The notes under the pieces were generated by a model. The model ran no database searches. It was not told the DNA's origin and worked only from the letters and a program-made list of their open reading frames with translations. Shown here one piece after another: positions 8,191-16,065 of a DNA stretch of 29,393 nt. Each line of letters opens with the position of its first letter. Position 1 is the stretch's first letter. The position numbers and the translations under genes were made by a program. The stretch spans positions 1-29,393 of the forward strand of contig NZ_JAHQUY010000040.1 of assembly GCF_019052365.1 (NCBI RefSeq), given 5' to 3'. This stretch comes from Leyella stercorea (GTDB taxonomy: Bacteria > Bacteroidota > Bacteroidia > Bacteroidales > Bacteroidaceae).

Positions 8191-9309
8191 ATGAGTAAAT
8201 GCAAAACAGTTACCTTGCGTAAGCGCAAGATTAAGAACGGGACACAGTATTCACTATGCCTTGACTACTATCCCGGCTACCGTGACAATGTCACCATGAG
8301 AGTGATTACACGTGAAGCCTTAGGAATTTACATCTTCGCCAAACCTGCAAACCAGCAGGAACGGGACTTCAACGCACGCATGATGAAGAAAGCGGTCATC
8401 CTGCGCAACCAGCGCTACGAAGCCATTTTCAATGAAAACAACGGCTTTTTTGACAAGACCAAGATGAAGGGCGATTTCCTTGCCTATTTCAAAGGACTGG
8501 CTGACCGCAAGAATATCAAGTGGCAGCACGTATACAAGCATTTCCAGCGGTTCGTGAACGGCAAATGCACCTTTGAGGAGGTGGATGTGGATTTGTGCCG
8601 CAAGTTCATGGAATACCTGCTTGATGCACCCCAATCCATCCACACCAACCAAAAGCTGCACATCAACTCCGCAGCAGGCTATTGGTCAACTTTCCGTGCC
8701 GTGCTGCACACCGCTTACCGTGACAGGAAGATAAAGGAGAACCCAAACGGCTTCTTAGACCGCATCGAGTGCATTCCCACCATCAGGGAGCATTTGAGCC
8801 AAGAGGAACTGATACGGCTTGCCGAAACACCCTGTGAGGAGGAGGTCTTGAAAAAAGCTTTTCTTTTCGCCTGTCTTACGGGACTGAGAAAGAGCGACAT
8901 CAGACAGCTCACGTGGCAGCAGATACAACCATACACCAACGGCAGGATGTTCGTTACCACCCGTATGCAGAAAACCAAAGAAATAGTGCATAACCCCATC
9001 AGTGATGAAGCCTATGGACTGCTGGGAGAACGGGGCGAGGGACTTATCTTTGAGGATTTCAAGGACAAGATGCTGCAAGGACCACTCCAACGGTGGCTCA
9101 CGGCAGCAGGGATAACCAAGAAAATCACCTTTCACTGTACCCGCCACAGCTTCGGAAGCCTGCACGTGGAAATGGGAACGGACATGGCTGTCATCCAAGC
9201 CTATCTCGGACATAAGAACATTACCACCACACAAATCTATTCCAAGATAGCAGCGCAGCAGATGTGTCAGGTGGTGGACAAGATAACCTTGAAGCGCAAG
9301 GAGGCATAA
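8191..9309 (+). CDS. int: Tyrosine recombinase / integrase of element 1
   Basis: A 372-residue site-specific recombinase that would integrate and excise the element. The N-terminal part (residues 1-100) is the arm/core-binding region seen in Bacteroidota integrases; residues about 95-190 form the SAM-like core-binding domain (DFLAYFKGLAD, HINSAAGYWSTFR). The catalytic domain carries R233 (TGLRKSD), H315 and R318 (HCTRHS), H341 (YLGHKN) and nucleophile Y350 (TTQIYSK), so the active site is complete. It lies 141 bases after the multi-HTH gene with its own operator-like repeat and -7 box, and is followed by a hairpin terminator. The homologue at 18130-19251 is clearly related but not identical, so the two integrases may differ in site choice. 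Confidence 0.92.
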   Translation: MSKCKTVTLRKRKIKNGTQYSLCLDYYPGYRDNVTMRVITREALGIYIFAKPANQQERDFNARMMKKAVILRNQRYEAIFNENNGFFDKTKMKGDFLAYFKGLADRKNIKWQHVYKHFQRFVNGKCTFEEVDVDLCRKFMEYLLDAPQSIHTNQKLHINSAAGYWSTFRAVLHTAYRDRKIKENPNGFLDRIECIPTIREHLSQEELIRLAETPCEEEVLKKAFLFACLTGLRKSDIRQLTWQQIQPYTNGRMFVTTRMQKTKEIVHNPISDEAYGLLGERGEGLIFEDFKDKMLQGPLQRWLTAAGITKKITFHCTRHSFGSLHVEMGTDMAVIQAYLGHKNITTTQIYSKIAAQQMCQVVDKITLKRKEA

Positions 9310-9332
9310 ATGTCTCACATTGACAGGTATTC

Positions 9333-9372
9333 AGAGGGGCGGTTATGGCTACAAGGCTATAATCGCCCCTCT
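9333..9372 (+). terminator. Hairpin terminator after integrase 1
   Basis: Arms 9333-9346 and 9359-9372 pair at 13 of 14 positions, with a 12-base loop and a T-run shortly after (9376-9380). It lies 24 bases past the integrase stop codon. Confidence 0.8.
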
Positions 9373-9408
9373 ATGTTTTTGGCTTGATGCCACCATTTAT
9401 AAGCCCCT

Positions 9409-9432
9409 CAGAGTATGAAACAGAGTATGATA
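9409..9432. repeat. Tandem 12-base repeats, CAGAGTATGAWW (element 1)
   Basis: CAGAGTATGAAA (9409-9420) is followed directly by CAGAGTATGATA (9421-9432). The same pair, slightly diverged, is at 19470-19493 in element 2, also between the integrase terminator and the membrane-protein gene. Conservation in otherwise diverged non-coding DNA suggests a protein-binding site. Confidence 0.55.
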
Positions 9433-9509
9433 TGATGACATTTCGTGAAATACATTGAAAAAGACCGTTCTAACCGCAAATAACGGGCAGTAATTGGGAA
9501 AAATAGCAT

Positions 9510-9518
9510 TAACTTTGC
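9510..9518 (+). promoter_or_regulatory. -7 promoter box for membrane-protein gene 1
   Basis: TAACTTTGC fits the Bacteroidota -7 consensus and lies 39 bases before the ATG at 9557. The homologous gene in element 2 has TAACTTTG at 19571-19578. This argues against the in-frame TTG at 9494, which would lie upstream of transcription start. Confidence 0.6.
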
Positions 9519-9556
9519 ACAAAATAATACAGGAACATTCAATCTCTCAACGAAAT

Positions 9557-10414
9557 ATGGAATCATCAATCAAGGACAAATACATCATCTTGGGCTTTGT
9601 CGGCTTCGCCATCGTCCTAATATCTTCCATTGCCACGCTGGTAATAGCGGACAGCTTCAACCAAGACAACTTTGTCAGGTGGATAGTATTCGTATGCTGT
9701 AACCTGTTGGGATGGTTGCTCTATCTCTCCTTTCAGACACTTATCTTTGATACATACGAAATCTACAAAATCAAGTTCGGCAAGAAAGAAACGATTGCCG
9801 AAGCCATAGAGGTGCAGGAAGAACTGTCACAAAATACACTTGAAGAAGCCACATCTGTGCCTGGACCTACATCAGTCCCTGAGCCTGTACCCGAATCATC
9901 CCCGACAAAAGAAGAGACACTTATCCAAACACAACCGATAGAGCTTACTATCGCCCCGGATCTTCACGAAAAGAACCGTGCCAATTACGCAAGCAGAGAG
10001 CAACGGGAAAAGGAAGAGCGCATCCGCATGGTCATGGAGTATTGCCATTATTACCTGCCTCGCATTGCCGACCAAGAAACCGTGAACCACATCTGTACTG
10101 AGGTGGACAAATGGATGAATCTTAACACTTATACCCCGAAGCCCATACAAAGACCGTTTACCAAAGACATCAACAACATTCCACTCCGTCACTTCGTATG
10201 GAATATCTCTGAGCGTTTCCTGTACAAGAGATACTACAATGGGGATAACCGTGCCAAGTTCATCAAAGCCCTTTTCCCGAAATCGTTTGCTGATACAGAC
10301 TTATCAACCATCAAGAATTTCAAGGTAGAGCCGTTAAAGACGGAAATTCCCATTGATGAACCCGAAAACGGCAAACTTGATTTCCACTATCCCGAGGATT
10401 ATGTGCGGAATTAG
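9557..10414 (+). CDS. Two-helix membrane protein of the element, function unknown
   Basis: A 285-residue protein when started at the ATG at 9557, the start matching the element 2 homologue. Residues about 9-31 and 39-64 are strongly hydrophobic and should form two membrane helices with a short loop. A proline/glutamate/threonine-rich linker follows (about 95-140). The C-terminal cytoplasmic domain (about 155-285) is the best conserved part between the two elements: NIPLRHFVWNISER, FIKALFPK, IPIDEP. I do not recognise a named family. Its constant place between integrase and replication genes suggests a core role, possibly anchoring the element's replication or transfer complex to the membrane; that is inference. 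Confidence 0.7.
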   Translation: MESSIKDKYIILGFVGFAIVLISSIATLVIADSFNQDNFVRWIVFVCCNLLGWLLYLSFQTLIFDTYEIYKIKFGKKETIAEAIEVQEELSQNTLEEATSVPGPTSVPEPVPESSPTKEETLIQTQPIELTIAPDLHEKNRANYASREQREKEERIRMVMEYCHYYLPRIADQETVNHICTEVDKWMNLNTYTPKPIQRPFTKDINNIPLRHFVWNISERFLYKRYYNGDNRAKFIKALFPKSFADTDLSTIKNFKVEPLKTEIPIDEPENGKLDFHYPEDYVRN

Positions 10415-10542
10415 GATAATCACGACACCAACGACAACCATCCGGTAACTCATAACCGCCTGTTTTACATCGTTTCCCGAGTAATTTTACCCGTCATTTA
10501 TGGCTGGGCTTAATTATTCGGGAATTATTTTGCAATGACGTG

Positions 10543-10582
10543 TCGTGGAGATATTCACGGATATATCATTTCAGTCCTTTGC
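10543..10582 (+). promoter_or_regulatory. Second copy of the operator/promoter repeat (element 1)
   Basis: TCGTGGAGATATTCACGG (10543-10560) followed by ATATATCA and GTCCTTTGC (10574-10582) copies the region before integrase 1; similarity extends for roughly 65 bases from about 10512. It overlaps an in-frame GTG at 10545, supporting the later ATG at 10614 as the true start of the HTH gene. Confidence 0.6.
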
Positions 10583-10613
10583 GCCAAGTCTTACAAAAGA
10601 GACGAGTACGCGA

Positions 10614-10988
10614 ATGGAAAAATCAATTCTTACCTTCAACGACCTCCCCGAGGTTGTCGCTCAGCTTCGAGACGAAGTGATGAGCCTGAAAAGCCTGCTC
10701 GCCGAGCAGCGCAGTGTGAACAATGCCAAAACGGTGGACACCCACGTGCCCATGTCTGTGGACGAGGCAGCAGAGTATTTAGGTATCCCTAAGGGTACGC
10801 TCTACATGAAACTGTCAGAAGGGACAATCCCTGCCACCAAGCCCGGCAAACGCTATTGCCTTTACCGTGACGAACTGGACAAGTGGCTGGAAACCGCCCG
10901 AAAGAATCCCATACCGTTGTCAGACGAGGAACTGAACAAGTCCTTATCCTCTTCCCACCGTCGCAAGCCCAACCCACGTAACTGGTGA
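10614..10988 (+). CDS. Small excisionase-family HTH protein
   Basis: A 124-residue DNA-binding protein. A short coiled N-terminus (LTFNDLPEVVAQLRDEVMSL) precedes a MerR/excisionase-type HTH_17 domain at about residues 43-95: MSVDEAAEYLGIPKGTLY, then the wing PATKPGKRYCLYRDELDKWL. The tail is basic (RRKPNPRNW). Homologues appear in many Bacteroidales integrative elements as excisionase or regulator of the replication genes. The ATG at 10614 matches the element 2 homologue. The stop TGA overlaps the GTG start of the next gene (GTGA), implying translational coupling with the ATPase. Confidence 0.8.
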   Translation: MEKSILTFNDLPEVVAQLRDEVMSLKSLLAEQRSVNNAKTVDTHVPMSVDEAAEYLGIPKGTLYMKLSEGTIPATKPGKRYCLYRDELDKWLETARKNPIPLSDEELNKSLSSSHRRKPNPRNW

Positions 10989-12091
10989 ATGATATGGAAG
11001 AGGATAAGAACTATATCAACCTGATACGTGGCGACCTCACAAAAGCATCCCAAGCGCATAACGGTATGCCCGACAGTGTAGGCATGATGAATATCAAGAC
11101 GGCAAACCAAACCATTCTTGAAGCATCGTTATTGCCTACGCCCCGTGCGCTGTGGGACAGCTTTTGGTACGAGGGGGAACTCTCCTGCTTGTTTGCCGAT
11201 TCCAACGTGGGCAAGTCCATCCTTGCCGTGCAGATAGCCGACCGCATCGCCCGAACCGACAATGTGCTGTATCTGGACTTTGAACTGTCCGAAAAGCAGT
11301 TCCAGCTCCGCTATACCAACGAGCATGGAGAGCTCTACACCTTTCCCGACAAACTCTATCGGGTGTCTATTGACTGCAACCAGCTTTTGGATGCCAACTT
11401 TGAGGAAGCTATCATAGGCGGCATTGAACAGATGGCTGTGCAGACCGACTGCAAGATTTTCATCATTGACAATCTTACCTACCTGTGTTGCGCCATGGAG
11501 AAAGGCGATGCCGCAGGACGGCTGATGATTCAGCTGAACAATCTCAAAAAGAGATATGCGCTCTCTATCCTTGTCCTGGCACATACGCCCAAACGCTCTT
11601 TGGATTGTCCCATCACATCCAACGACCTTGCCGGAAGCAAACGGCTCTACAATTTCTTTGACAGCGTGTTCACCATTGGAAAAAGTGCCCAAGACGGAGG
11701 GCTTCGCTATGTGAAGCAGCTTAAAGTGCGCTATGGCACGTTCTCTCATGATGCGGATAATGTAATCGTTTACGAGATTGACAAGGTGGATGCTTTCTTG
11801 CAGTTCGTGTTCAGGGGCTATTCCACGGAAAAGGAACACTTGAAAAAATTGGGCGACAATGAATCAAGCCAAAGGGATTGCCAAATTCTGCAACTCTCCC
11901 AATCGGGCAAGTCCGTCAGGGAGATAGCCTCACAGGTGAATTGTGGCAAGTCCACCGTAAACCGTATCATCCAGCGCAGCAAAGAGAGTAAAAACGCAGG
12001 TGTCCCAAGTGTCCCACTGTCCCAACCCTTAGAGTGTGGGACAATGGGACAGGATGGGACAGCCGACAATCAACCATCAAAAACGGACTAA
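10985..12091 (+). CDS. RepA-like AAA ATPase / replicative helicase
   Basis: A 368-residue RecA-fold ATPase of the RepA/DnaB-like AAA_25 group, likely the element's replication helicase. The P-loop is ADSNVGKS (71-78), Walker B is IFIID (158-162), and a sensor-like LVLAHTPKR stretch follows. Residues about 290-340 form a resolvase-type HTH (SVREIASQVNCGKSTVNRI), so it can probably bind DNA itself. Start at GTG 10985 overlaps the upstream stop; ATG 10994 is the alternative. The last 30 codons encode the six-copy TGTCCCA array at 12001-12061, so the tail residues may be dictated by DNA function. Element 2 has an unrelated DUF3987 protein in this slot. Confidence 0.82.
   Translation: MNDMEEDKNYINLIRGDLTKASQAHNGMPDSVGMMNIKTANQTILEASLLPTPRALWDSFWYEGELSCLFADSNVGKSILAVQIADRIARTDNVLYLDFELSEKQFQLRYTNEHGELYTFPDKLYRVSIDCNQLLDANFEEAIIGGIEQMAVQTDCKIFIIDNLTYLCCAMEKGDAAGRLMIQLNNLKKRYALSILVLAHTPKRSLDCPITSNDLAGSKRLYNFFDSVFTIGKSAQDGGLRYVKQLKVRYGTFSHDADNVIVYEIDKVDAFLQFVFRGYSTEKEHLKKLGDNESSQRDCQILQLSQSGKSVREIASQVNCGKSTVNRIIQRSKESKNAGVPSVPLSQPLECGTMGQDGTADNQPSKTD
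12001..12061. repeat. 3+3 heptamer array TGTCCCA / TGGGACA (iteron-like, element 1)
   Basis: Three direct copies of TGTCCCA start at 12001, 12010 and 12018; three inverted copies, TGGGACA, start at 12037, 12045 and 12055. Spacing is 8-10 bases. The array lies in the last codons of the ATPase gene, directly before the primase gene. Element 2 carries an array of the same design at the same place with a different word. It resembles plasmid replication iterons, so it is a candidate origin. Confidence 0.7.
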
Positions 12092-12094
12092 GCT

Positions 12095-13210
12095 ATGGGC
12101 AATTATTCATTACAGAAGTATAAAGGAACGGCAACACGGCATACCTGCCCCAAATGCGGAGACAGGCATTCTTTCGTCTATTACGTGGACGAAAATAATG
12201 TGCCGTTGCATCCATCGGTCGGCAGATGTAACCACGAAAGCGGTTGTGGGTATCACTACACTCCGAAAGAGTATTTTCAAGAGCATCCTGAACACAGAAC
12301 TACCAATGATTTCTCTTTTGACAGGCAAAGAGCAGAGCAGAAGAAAGTGAAGCAGCAAAGTAAGCCGACAGCCATCGGCTATATTCCCCCTCACTATGTG
12401 GAGAAGTCGCAAAGCGAGCGTAGCAATTTCTTCCGTTTCCTCTTCACACTCCTTACTTCCTACTATGGCGACAAGGCGAAAGAGGTGTTGAAGCGGTTGT
12501 TGGAGGAATACCGTTTGGGGGCTACCCGTGACGGCTCTGTTATCTTTTGGCAGATAGACAGGACGGGCAAGGTACGCACGGGAAAGGTGATGCAGTACAA
12601 TCCCGAAGACGGACACCGTATCAAGGGAGGACAGACATCGGCAGTGAACTGGATACACAGCATATTGAAAAAGCAGCGTGTGTTGGCAGAGGATTGGCAA
12701 CTATCCCAATGCCTTTTCGGGGAACACTTGTTGAAAACGCATCCCGACAAGGTGGTGGTCTTGGTGGAATCCGAGAAGAGTGCCGTTATCGGTTCTGCTA
12801 TCTTCCCCGATTATGTATGGCTGGCTACGGGTGGTAAGAGTCAGATGAGAGAAGAGAAACTCCGTGTACTGTCAGGGCGAACCGTGCTTCTCTTTCCCGA
12901 TGCCGATGCTTATGCCGAGTGGAAACAGCGAGCCGAGAGCATGTACTTTTGTAAGGTGGTGGTTTCGGACATCATCGAAAGGAATGCCACCCCGAAACAA
13001 AAAGAAGCCCATATCGACATAGCCGATTGGATTATCTTTCAGATACGGGAGGGCAAGGTGATGAGTACAGCCAACCACTTGGTCGAGGCTGAGAGAATCC
13101 TCCAGCGGATGATAGAGAAGAATCCCGTCCTGCAAAAACTGATAGACGATTTAGACCTTGTGCTGGTCGGTGCATCTCCAATCGGCAACGATGATGAAAA
13201 ACCTCCCTGA
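12095..13210 (+). CDS. Zinc-finger/Toprim primase-like protein (DUF6371-like)
   Basis: A 371-residue protein that probably primes replication of the excised or transferred strand. The N-terminal zinc site uses C18, C21, C45 and C51 (CPKCGD...CNHESGCGYHY), as in PG0870/CHC2-like fingers. The central part resembles DUF6371 (WQIDRTGKVRTGKVMQYN, 152-169). The Toprim-like core has VESEKSA (224-230), LATGG (243-247) and FPDADA (267-272), so the acidic Glu and DxD positions are present. It starts 3 bases after the ATPase stop and should be co-translated with it. It is shorter than cellular DnaG primases and lacks their helicase-binding domain. The element 2 homologue is at 22374-23399. Confidence 0.8.
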   Translation: MGNYSLQKYKGTATRHTCPKCGDRHSFVYYVDENNVPLHPSVGRCNHESGCGYHYTPKEYFQEHPEHRTTNDFSFDRQRAEQKKVKQQSKPTAIGYIPPHYVEKSQSERSNFFRFLFTLLTSYYGDKAKEVLKRLLEEYRLGATRDGSVIFWQIDRTGKVRTGKVMQYNPEDGHRIKGGQTSAVNWIHSILKKQRVLAEDWQLSQCLFGEHLLKTHPDKVVVLVESEKSAVIGSAIFPDYVWLATGGKSQMREEKLRVLSGRTVLLFPDADAYAEWKQRAESMYFCKVVVSDIIERNATPKQKEAHIDIADWIIFQIREGKVMSTANHLVEAERILQRMIEKNPVLQKLIDDLDLVLVGASPIGNDDEKPP

Positions 13211-13247
13211 CGGAGGAGAGCGGAAGCCGTAGGCTGGAGTTTGCAGA

Positions 13248-13435
13248 CAATGGCTTGCCATTGATATAGCCCACTATAACTACACGCTCCGCTTACGTAG
13301 TTGTGGGCTCTCCCGAGGGGATTAGGGTTTTACCCTAATGACCCACTCAGGGCGTTTCTCCCCTGAGAACCCAGAGCAAAGAGTGACCCTCTCTTTGCAA
13401 TCTCCGCTTATGGGTTGCACCCCTAAGAACCCCAT
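13248..13435. other. Hairpin-rich candidate oriT of element 1
   Basis: Six inverted repeats follow one another: 13248-13263 (7-base arms), 13269-13308 (GCCCAC/GTGGGC plus AACTAC/GTAGTT), 13321-13339 (ATTAGGG/CCCTAAT), 13346-13367 (CTCAGGG/CCCTGAG), 13376-13398 (GCAAAGAG/CTCTTTGC) and 13410-13435 (one bulge). Most arms are perfect. The stretch is non-coding and ends about 60 bases before the relaxase gene, the usual place for an origin of transfer. The nick site is not identified. Confidence 0.55.
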
Positions 13436-13492
13436 GCGTTTACGGACAGCGGAAAAGCAAACAATAAAGTACAAACCAAAAAACAAGTATCT

Positions 13493-14896
13493 ATGGCAAC
13501 AAAATCAAGCATACATATCAAGCCCTGCAACATCGCATCGAGCGAGGCTCACAACAGGAGGACTGCCGAATACATGCGCCACATCGGAGAGTCCAGAATC
13601 TATGTCGTTCCTGAACTATCCACCGATAACGAACAGTGGATAAATCCCGACTTCGGCAGTCCGGATTTGCGGATGCATTATGACAATATCAGACAGATGG
13701 TAAAGGAAAAGACCGGACGTGCCATGCAGGAAAAGGAGCGTGAACGCAAAGGCAAGAACGGTAAAATAGTCAAGATTGCGGGATGCTCCCCCATACGTGA
13801 AGGAGTGCTGCTTGTCAGGTCGGACACCACACTGGCAGACGTGCGTAAATTCGGTGAGGAGTGTCAAAGACGCTGGGGAATCACACCGCTGCAAATCTTC
13901 CTGCACAAGGATGAAGGGCATTGGCTGAACGGTCAGCCGGAAGCGGAAGACAGGGAAAGCTTCAAAGTCGGGGACAGATGGTTCAAGCCGAACTATCATG
14001 CCCATATCGTTTTCGACTGGATGAACCACGAAACAGGAAAGAGCCGAAAGCTCAATGACGATGACATGATGCAGATGCAGACCCTTGCATCCGACATCCT
14101 GCTGATGGAACGCGGGCAGTCAAAGGCTGTCACTGGTAAGGAGCATCTGGAACGGAACGACTTTATCATTGAGAAGCAGAAAGCTGAACTGCAACGCATG
14201 GATGCAGCCAAACGGCACAAAGAAGAACAGATAAATCTTGCCGAGCAGGAACTGAAACAGGTGAAATCAGAAATACGCACTGACAAGTTAAAGAAGACAG
14301 CCACCACGGCAGCGACAGCCATAACTAGTGGAGTTGCTTCTCTTTTCGGGAGTGGAAAACTGAAAGAACTGGAACGTGCCAACGAAAAACTGCAAGACGA
14401 GGTTTCAAAACGGAACACCAATATTGAAAAATTGCAGAGCCAAGTACAGCAGATGCAGAAACAGCATGATACGCAAATCCACAATCTCAGAGAAATGCAC
14501 AGGCAGGAACTTGACATGAAAGAAAAAGAACTGTCACGGCTCGCCAGAATCATAGACAAGGCTTTCAGGTGGTTTCCGATGTTCAGGGAAATGCTGCGCA
14601 TGGAAAAGTTTTGTGCCATGCTGGGATTCTCTAAAGAAATGACTGAAAGTCTTATAGTCAAAAAAGAAGCCCTGAAATGTAGCGGTAAAATCTATTCCGA
14701 GCAACACAGGCGGAACTTTGATATAAAGGATGATATTTTAAGGGTGGAAAATGACCCTGACGATGAAAGCAGGCTGAACCTGACAATAAACAGGAAGCCG
14801 ATTGCCGACTGGTTCAGGGAGCAATGGCACAGGCTTAGATATGGAGCAAGAGTGCCGCAACAGGAAGAAAGAAAAAGTAGAGGATTCAAATTATAA
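13493..14896 (+). CDS. mobA: MobV-type relaxase of element 1
   Basis: A 467-residue DNA relaxase of the MobV (Mob/Pre) family that would nick oriT and lead the strand into a recipient through another element's conjugation apparatus. The N-terminal strand IHIKPCNIASSE is typical. The metal/catalytic motif is HKDEGH (138-143), followed by YHAHIVFDW (168-176), supplying the histidine cluster. Residues about 195-345 are a long charged coiled coil (KQKAELQRM, ELERANEKLQDEV). It follows the hairpin-rich oriT candidate and ends at a perfect bidirectional terminator facing cfxA. The order mob-terminator-cfxA recalls Tn4555, a known cfxA-bearing Bacteroides element; that relation is from memory, not alignment. 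The relaxase of element 2 is a distant relative only. Confidence 0.85.
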   Translation: MATKSSIHIKPCNIASSEAHNRRTAEYMRHIGESRIYVVPELSTDNEQWINPDFGSPDLRMHYDNIRQMVKEKTGRAMQEKERERKGKNGKIVKIAGCSPIREGVLLVRSDTTLADVRKFGEECQRRWGITPLQIFLHKDEGHWLNGQPEAEDRESFKVGDRWFKPNYHAHIVFDWMNHETGKSRKLNDDDMMQMQTLASDILLMERGQSKAVTGKEHLERNDFIIEKQKAELQRMDAAKRHKEEQINLAEQELKQVKSEIRTDKLKKTATTAATAITSGVASLFGSGKLKELERANEKLQDEVSKRNTNIEKLQSQVQQMQKQHDTQIHNLREMHRQELDMKEKELSRLARIIDKAFRWFPMFREMLRMEKFCAMLGFSKEMTESLIVKKEALKCSGKIYSEQHRRNFDIKDDILRVENDPDDESRLNLTINRKPIADWFREQWHRLRYGARVPQQEERKSRGFKL

Positions 14897-14915
14897 TAGA
14901 AGCAATTTGATTAGT

Positions 14916-14957
14916 AATCTAAAAGCACTCCGATAACGATTAGAGTGCTTTTAGATT
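14916..14957. terminator. Bidirectional terminator between mobA and cfxA
   Basis: Perfect 15-base arms at 14916-14930 and 14943-14957 enclose a 12-base loop; the stem ends are A/T-rich. It lies between the convergent relaxase and cfxA genes and could stop both transcripts. Confidence 0.85.
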
Positions 14958-14988
14958 GTTTATCATTAATTATCAAAGCAAGTGCAGT

Positions 14989-15954
14989 TTAAGATTTTAC
15001 TGAAGTTTGCATTAATAAAGAATATACTACAGCTGATATATGCGCAACATATTGTGACGCTTGTGATTCATTTCCCTTGAAATCCTTAACAAATACCGCT
15101 AAGGTATAACTGATATTATTAGGCAGACATATATAGGCAACATCATTGTGAGCTGCAAGAACACCATTTTCATTAACATCACCTGAACCTGTCTTATGCG
15201 CTATAACAACCCCTTCTTTATCAAGAAGTGGAGCTGCTATCCTATCTACACCTGTTTTGCATTCTTTTAACGTATTCTTAATGAAACTTTGTTTCTCATC
15301 ATCGATAAGACCTTCAGTAAACAAACGATTCATCAACATTGCAGCACCAAGAGGAGATGTATAGTTAGAGTAAGCCTTGTTATGGTCAGCCGACATTTCC
15401 TCTTCCGTATAAGCTATCTGAAAACTTGAACGAGGAATGAGTGTGGCTATAAAACTATCTGTTTGAGCGACATTAACCATATCCTTAAACATAAGGTTGC
15501 TTGCATTGTTGTCACTCTGAGTAAGAGTATAACGCAGCAAATCTCTCACTGTCAATGATATGACTGGCCCTGAATAATCTTTCAGCATAGGACTCCAAGT
15601 CTTTGGGTCAAGTTTATCCCTATTTATATTTACTAAGGTATCAAGTGAAATTCCTTTATTGTCAAAGTCATTACAAAGAGCTAATGCCTGATGAACCTTA
15701 AACACACTCATCATAGGATAAACACTCTTATTATTGACCTTAACCGTATCTCTGTTATTAACAATAACCGCCACACCAATTTCGCCAGGACAAGCTGAGA
15801 CAATTTGAGAAATGCTATCAGTCAAAACATTTGTTAAAGGAGGATTTGCGCTATCTTTTGTCGCTGATTTATGGAACAATGAAAATACCAAGATGAAAAT
15901 GCAAACTAAAGCTATACTCAAAACTACGATTTGTTTTTTTCTGTTTTTTTCCAT
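14989..15954 (-). CDS. cfxA: CfxA-family class A beta-lactamase
   Basis: A 321-residue periplasmic serine beta-lactamase that hydrolyses penicillins and many cephalosporins; a well-known resistance determinant in Prevotella and Bacteroides. The N-terminus has a basic start and hydrophobic export segment (about 8-27). Active-site motifs are complete: SVFK with S83 and K86, SDN at 147-149, the omega-loop glutamate in EEEMS (184-188, serine where many class A enzymes have Asn170), and KTG at 254-256. Length matches CfxA exactly. Residue 296 is glutamate (GNESQ), consistent with a CfxA2/CfxA3-type rather than the original allele, but I cannot fix the variant number. It is AT-richer than the mobility genes and convergent to mobA, as expected for acquired cargo. 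Confidence 0.95.
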   Translation of the reverse strand: MEKNRKKQIVVLSIALVCIFILVFSLFHKSATKDSANPPLTNVLTDSISQIVSACPGEIGVAVIVNNRDTVKVNNKSVYPMMSVFKVHQALALCNDFDNKGISLDTLVNINRDKLDPKTWSPMLKDYSGPVISLTVRDLLRYTLTQSDNNASNLMFKDMVNVAQTDSFIATLIPRSSFQIAYTEEEMSADHNKAYSNYTSPLGAAMLMNRLFTEGLIDDEKQSFIKNTLKECKTGVDRIAAPLLDKEGVVIAHKTGSGDVNENGVLAAHNDVAYICLPNNISYTLAVFVKDFKGNESQASQYVAHISAVVYSLLMQTSVKS

Positions 15955-16001
15955 GTTTATATTATTTATATTTGTTTGACGAGAATATCTTTATTTGCCG
16001 A

Positions 16002-16009
16002 CAAAGGTA
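16002..16009 (-). promoter_or_regulatory. -7 promoter box for cfxA
   Basis: On the minus strand this reads TACCTTTG, a perfect TAnnTTTG match, about 48 bases before the cfxA start codon at 15954. A T-rich stretch further upstream may serve as the -33 element. Confidence 0.65.
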
Positions 16010-16065
16010 CATAACTTTACGGAAAAATATGTTTCTAAAATATATAAAAATATATAAATAGACAG

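Noticed and set aside
9494..9556. Upstream TTG start for the element 1 membrane protein
   Set aside because: The -7 box at 9510-9518 lies inside this extension, and the homologue in element 2 starts at the position equivalent to 9557.
10545..10613. Upstream GTG start for the small HTH protein of element 1
   Set aside because: It falls within the operator/promoter repeat, and the extra residues have no counterpart in the element 2 homologue.
13211..13492. Reading the repeats before mobA as a CRISPR array
   Set aside because: The units are different inverted repeats, not identical direct repeats with unique spacers.
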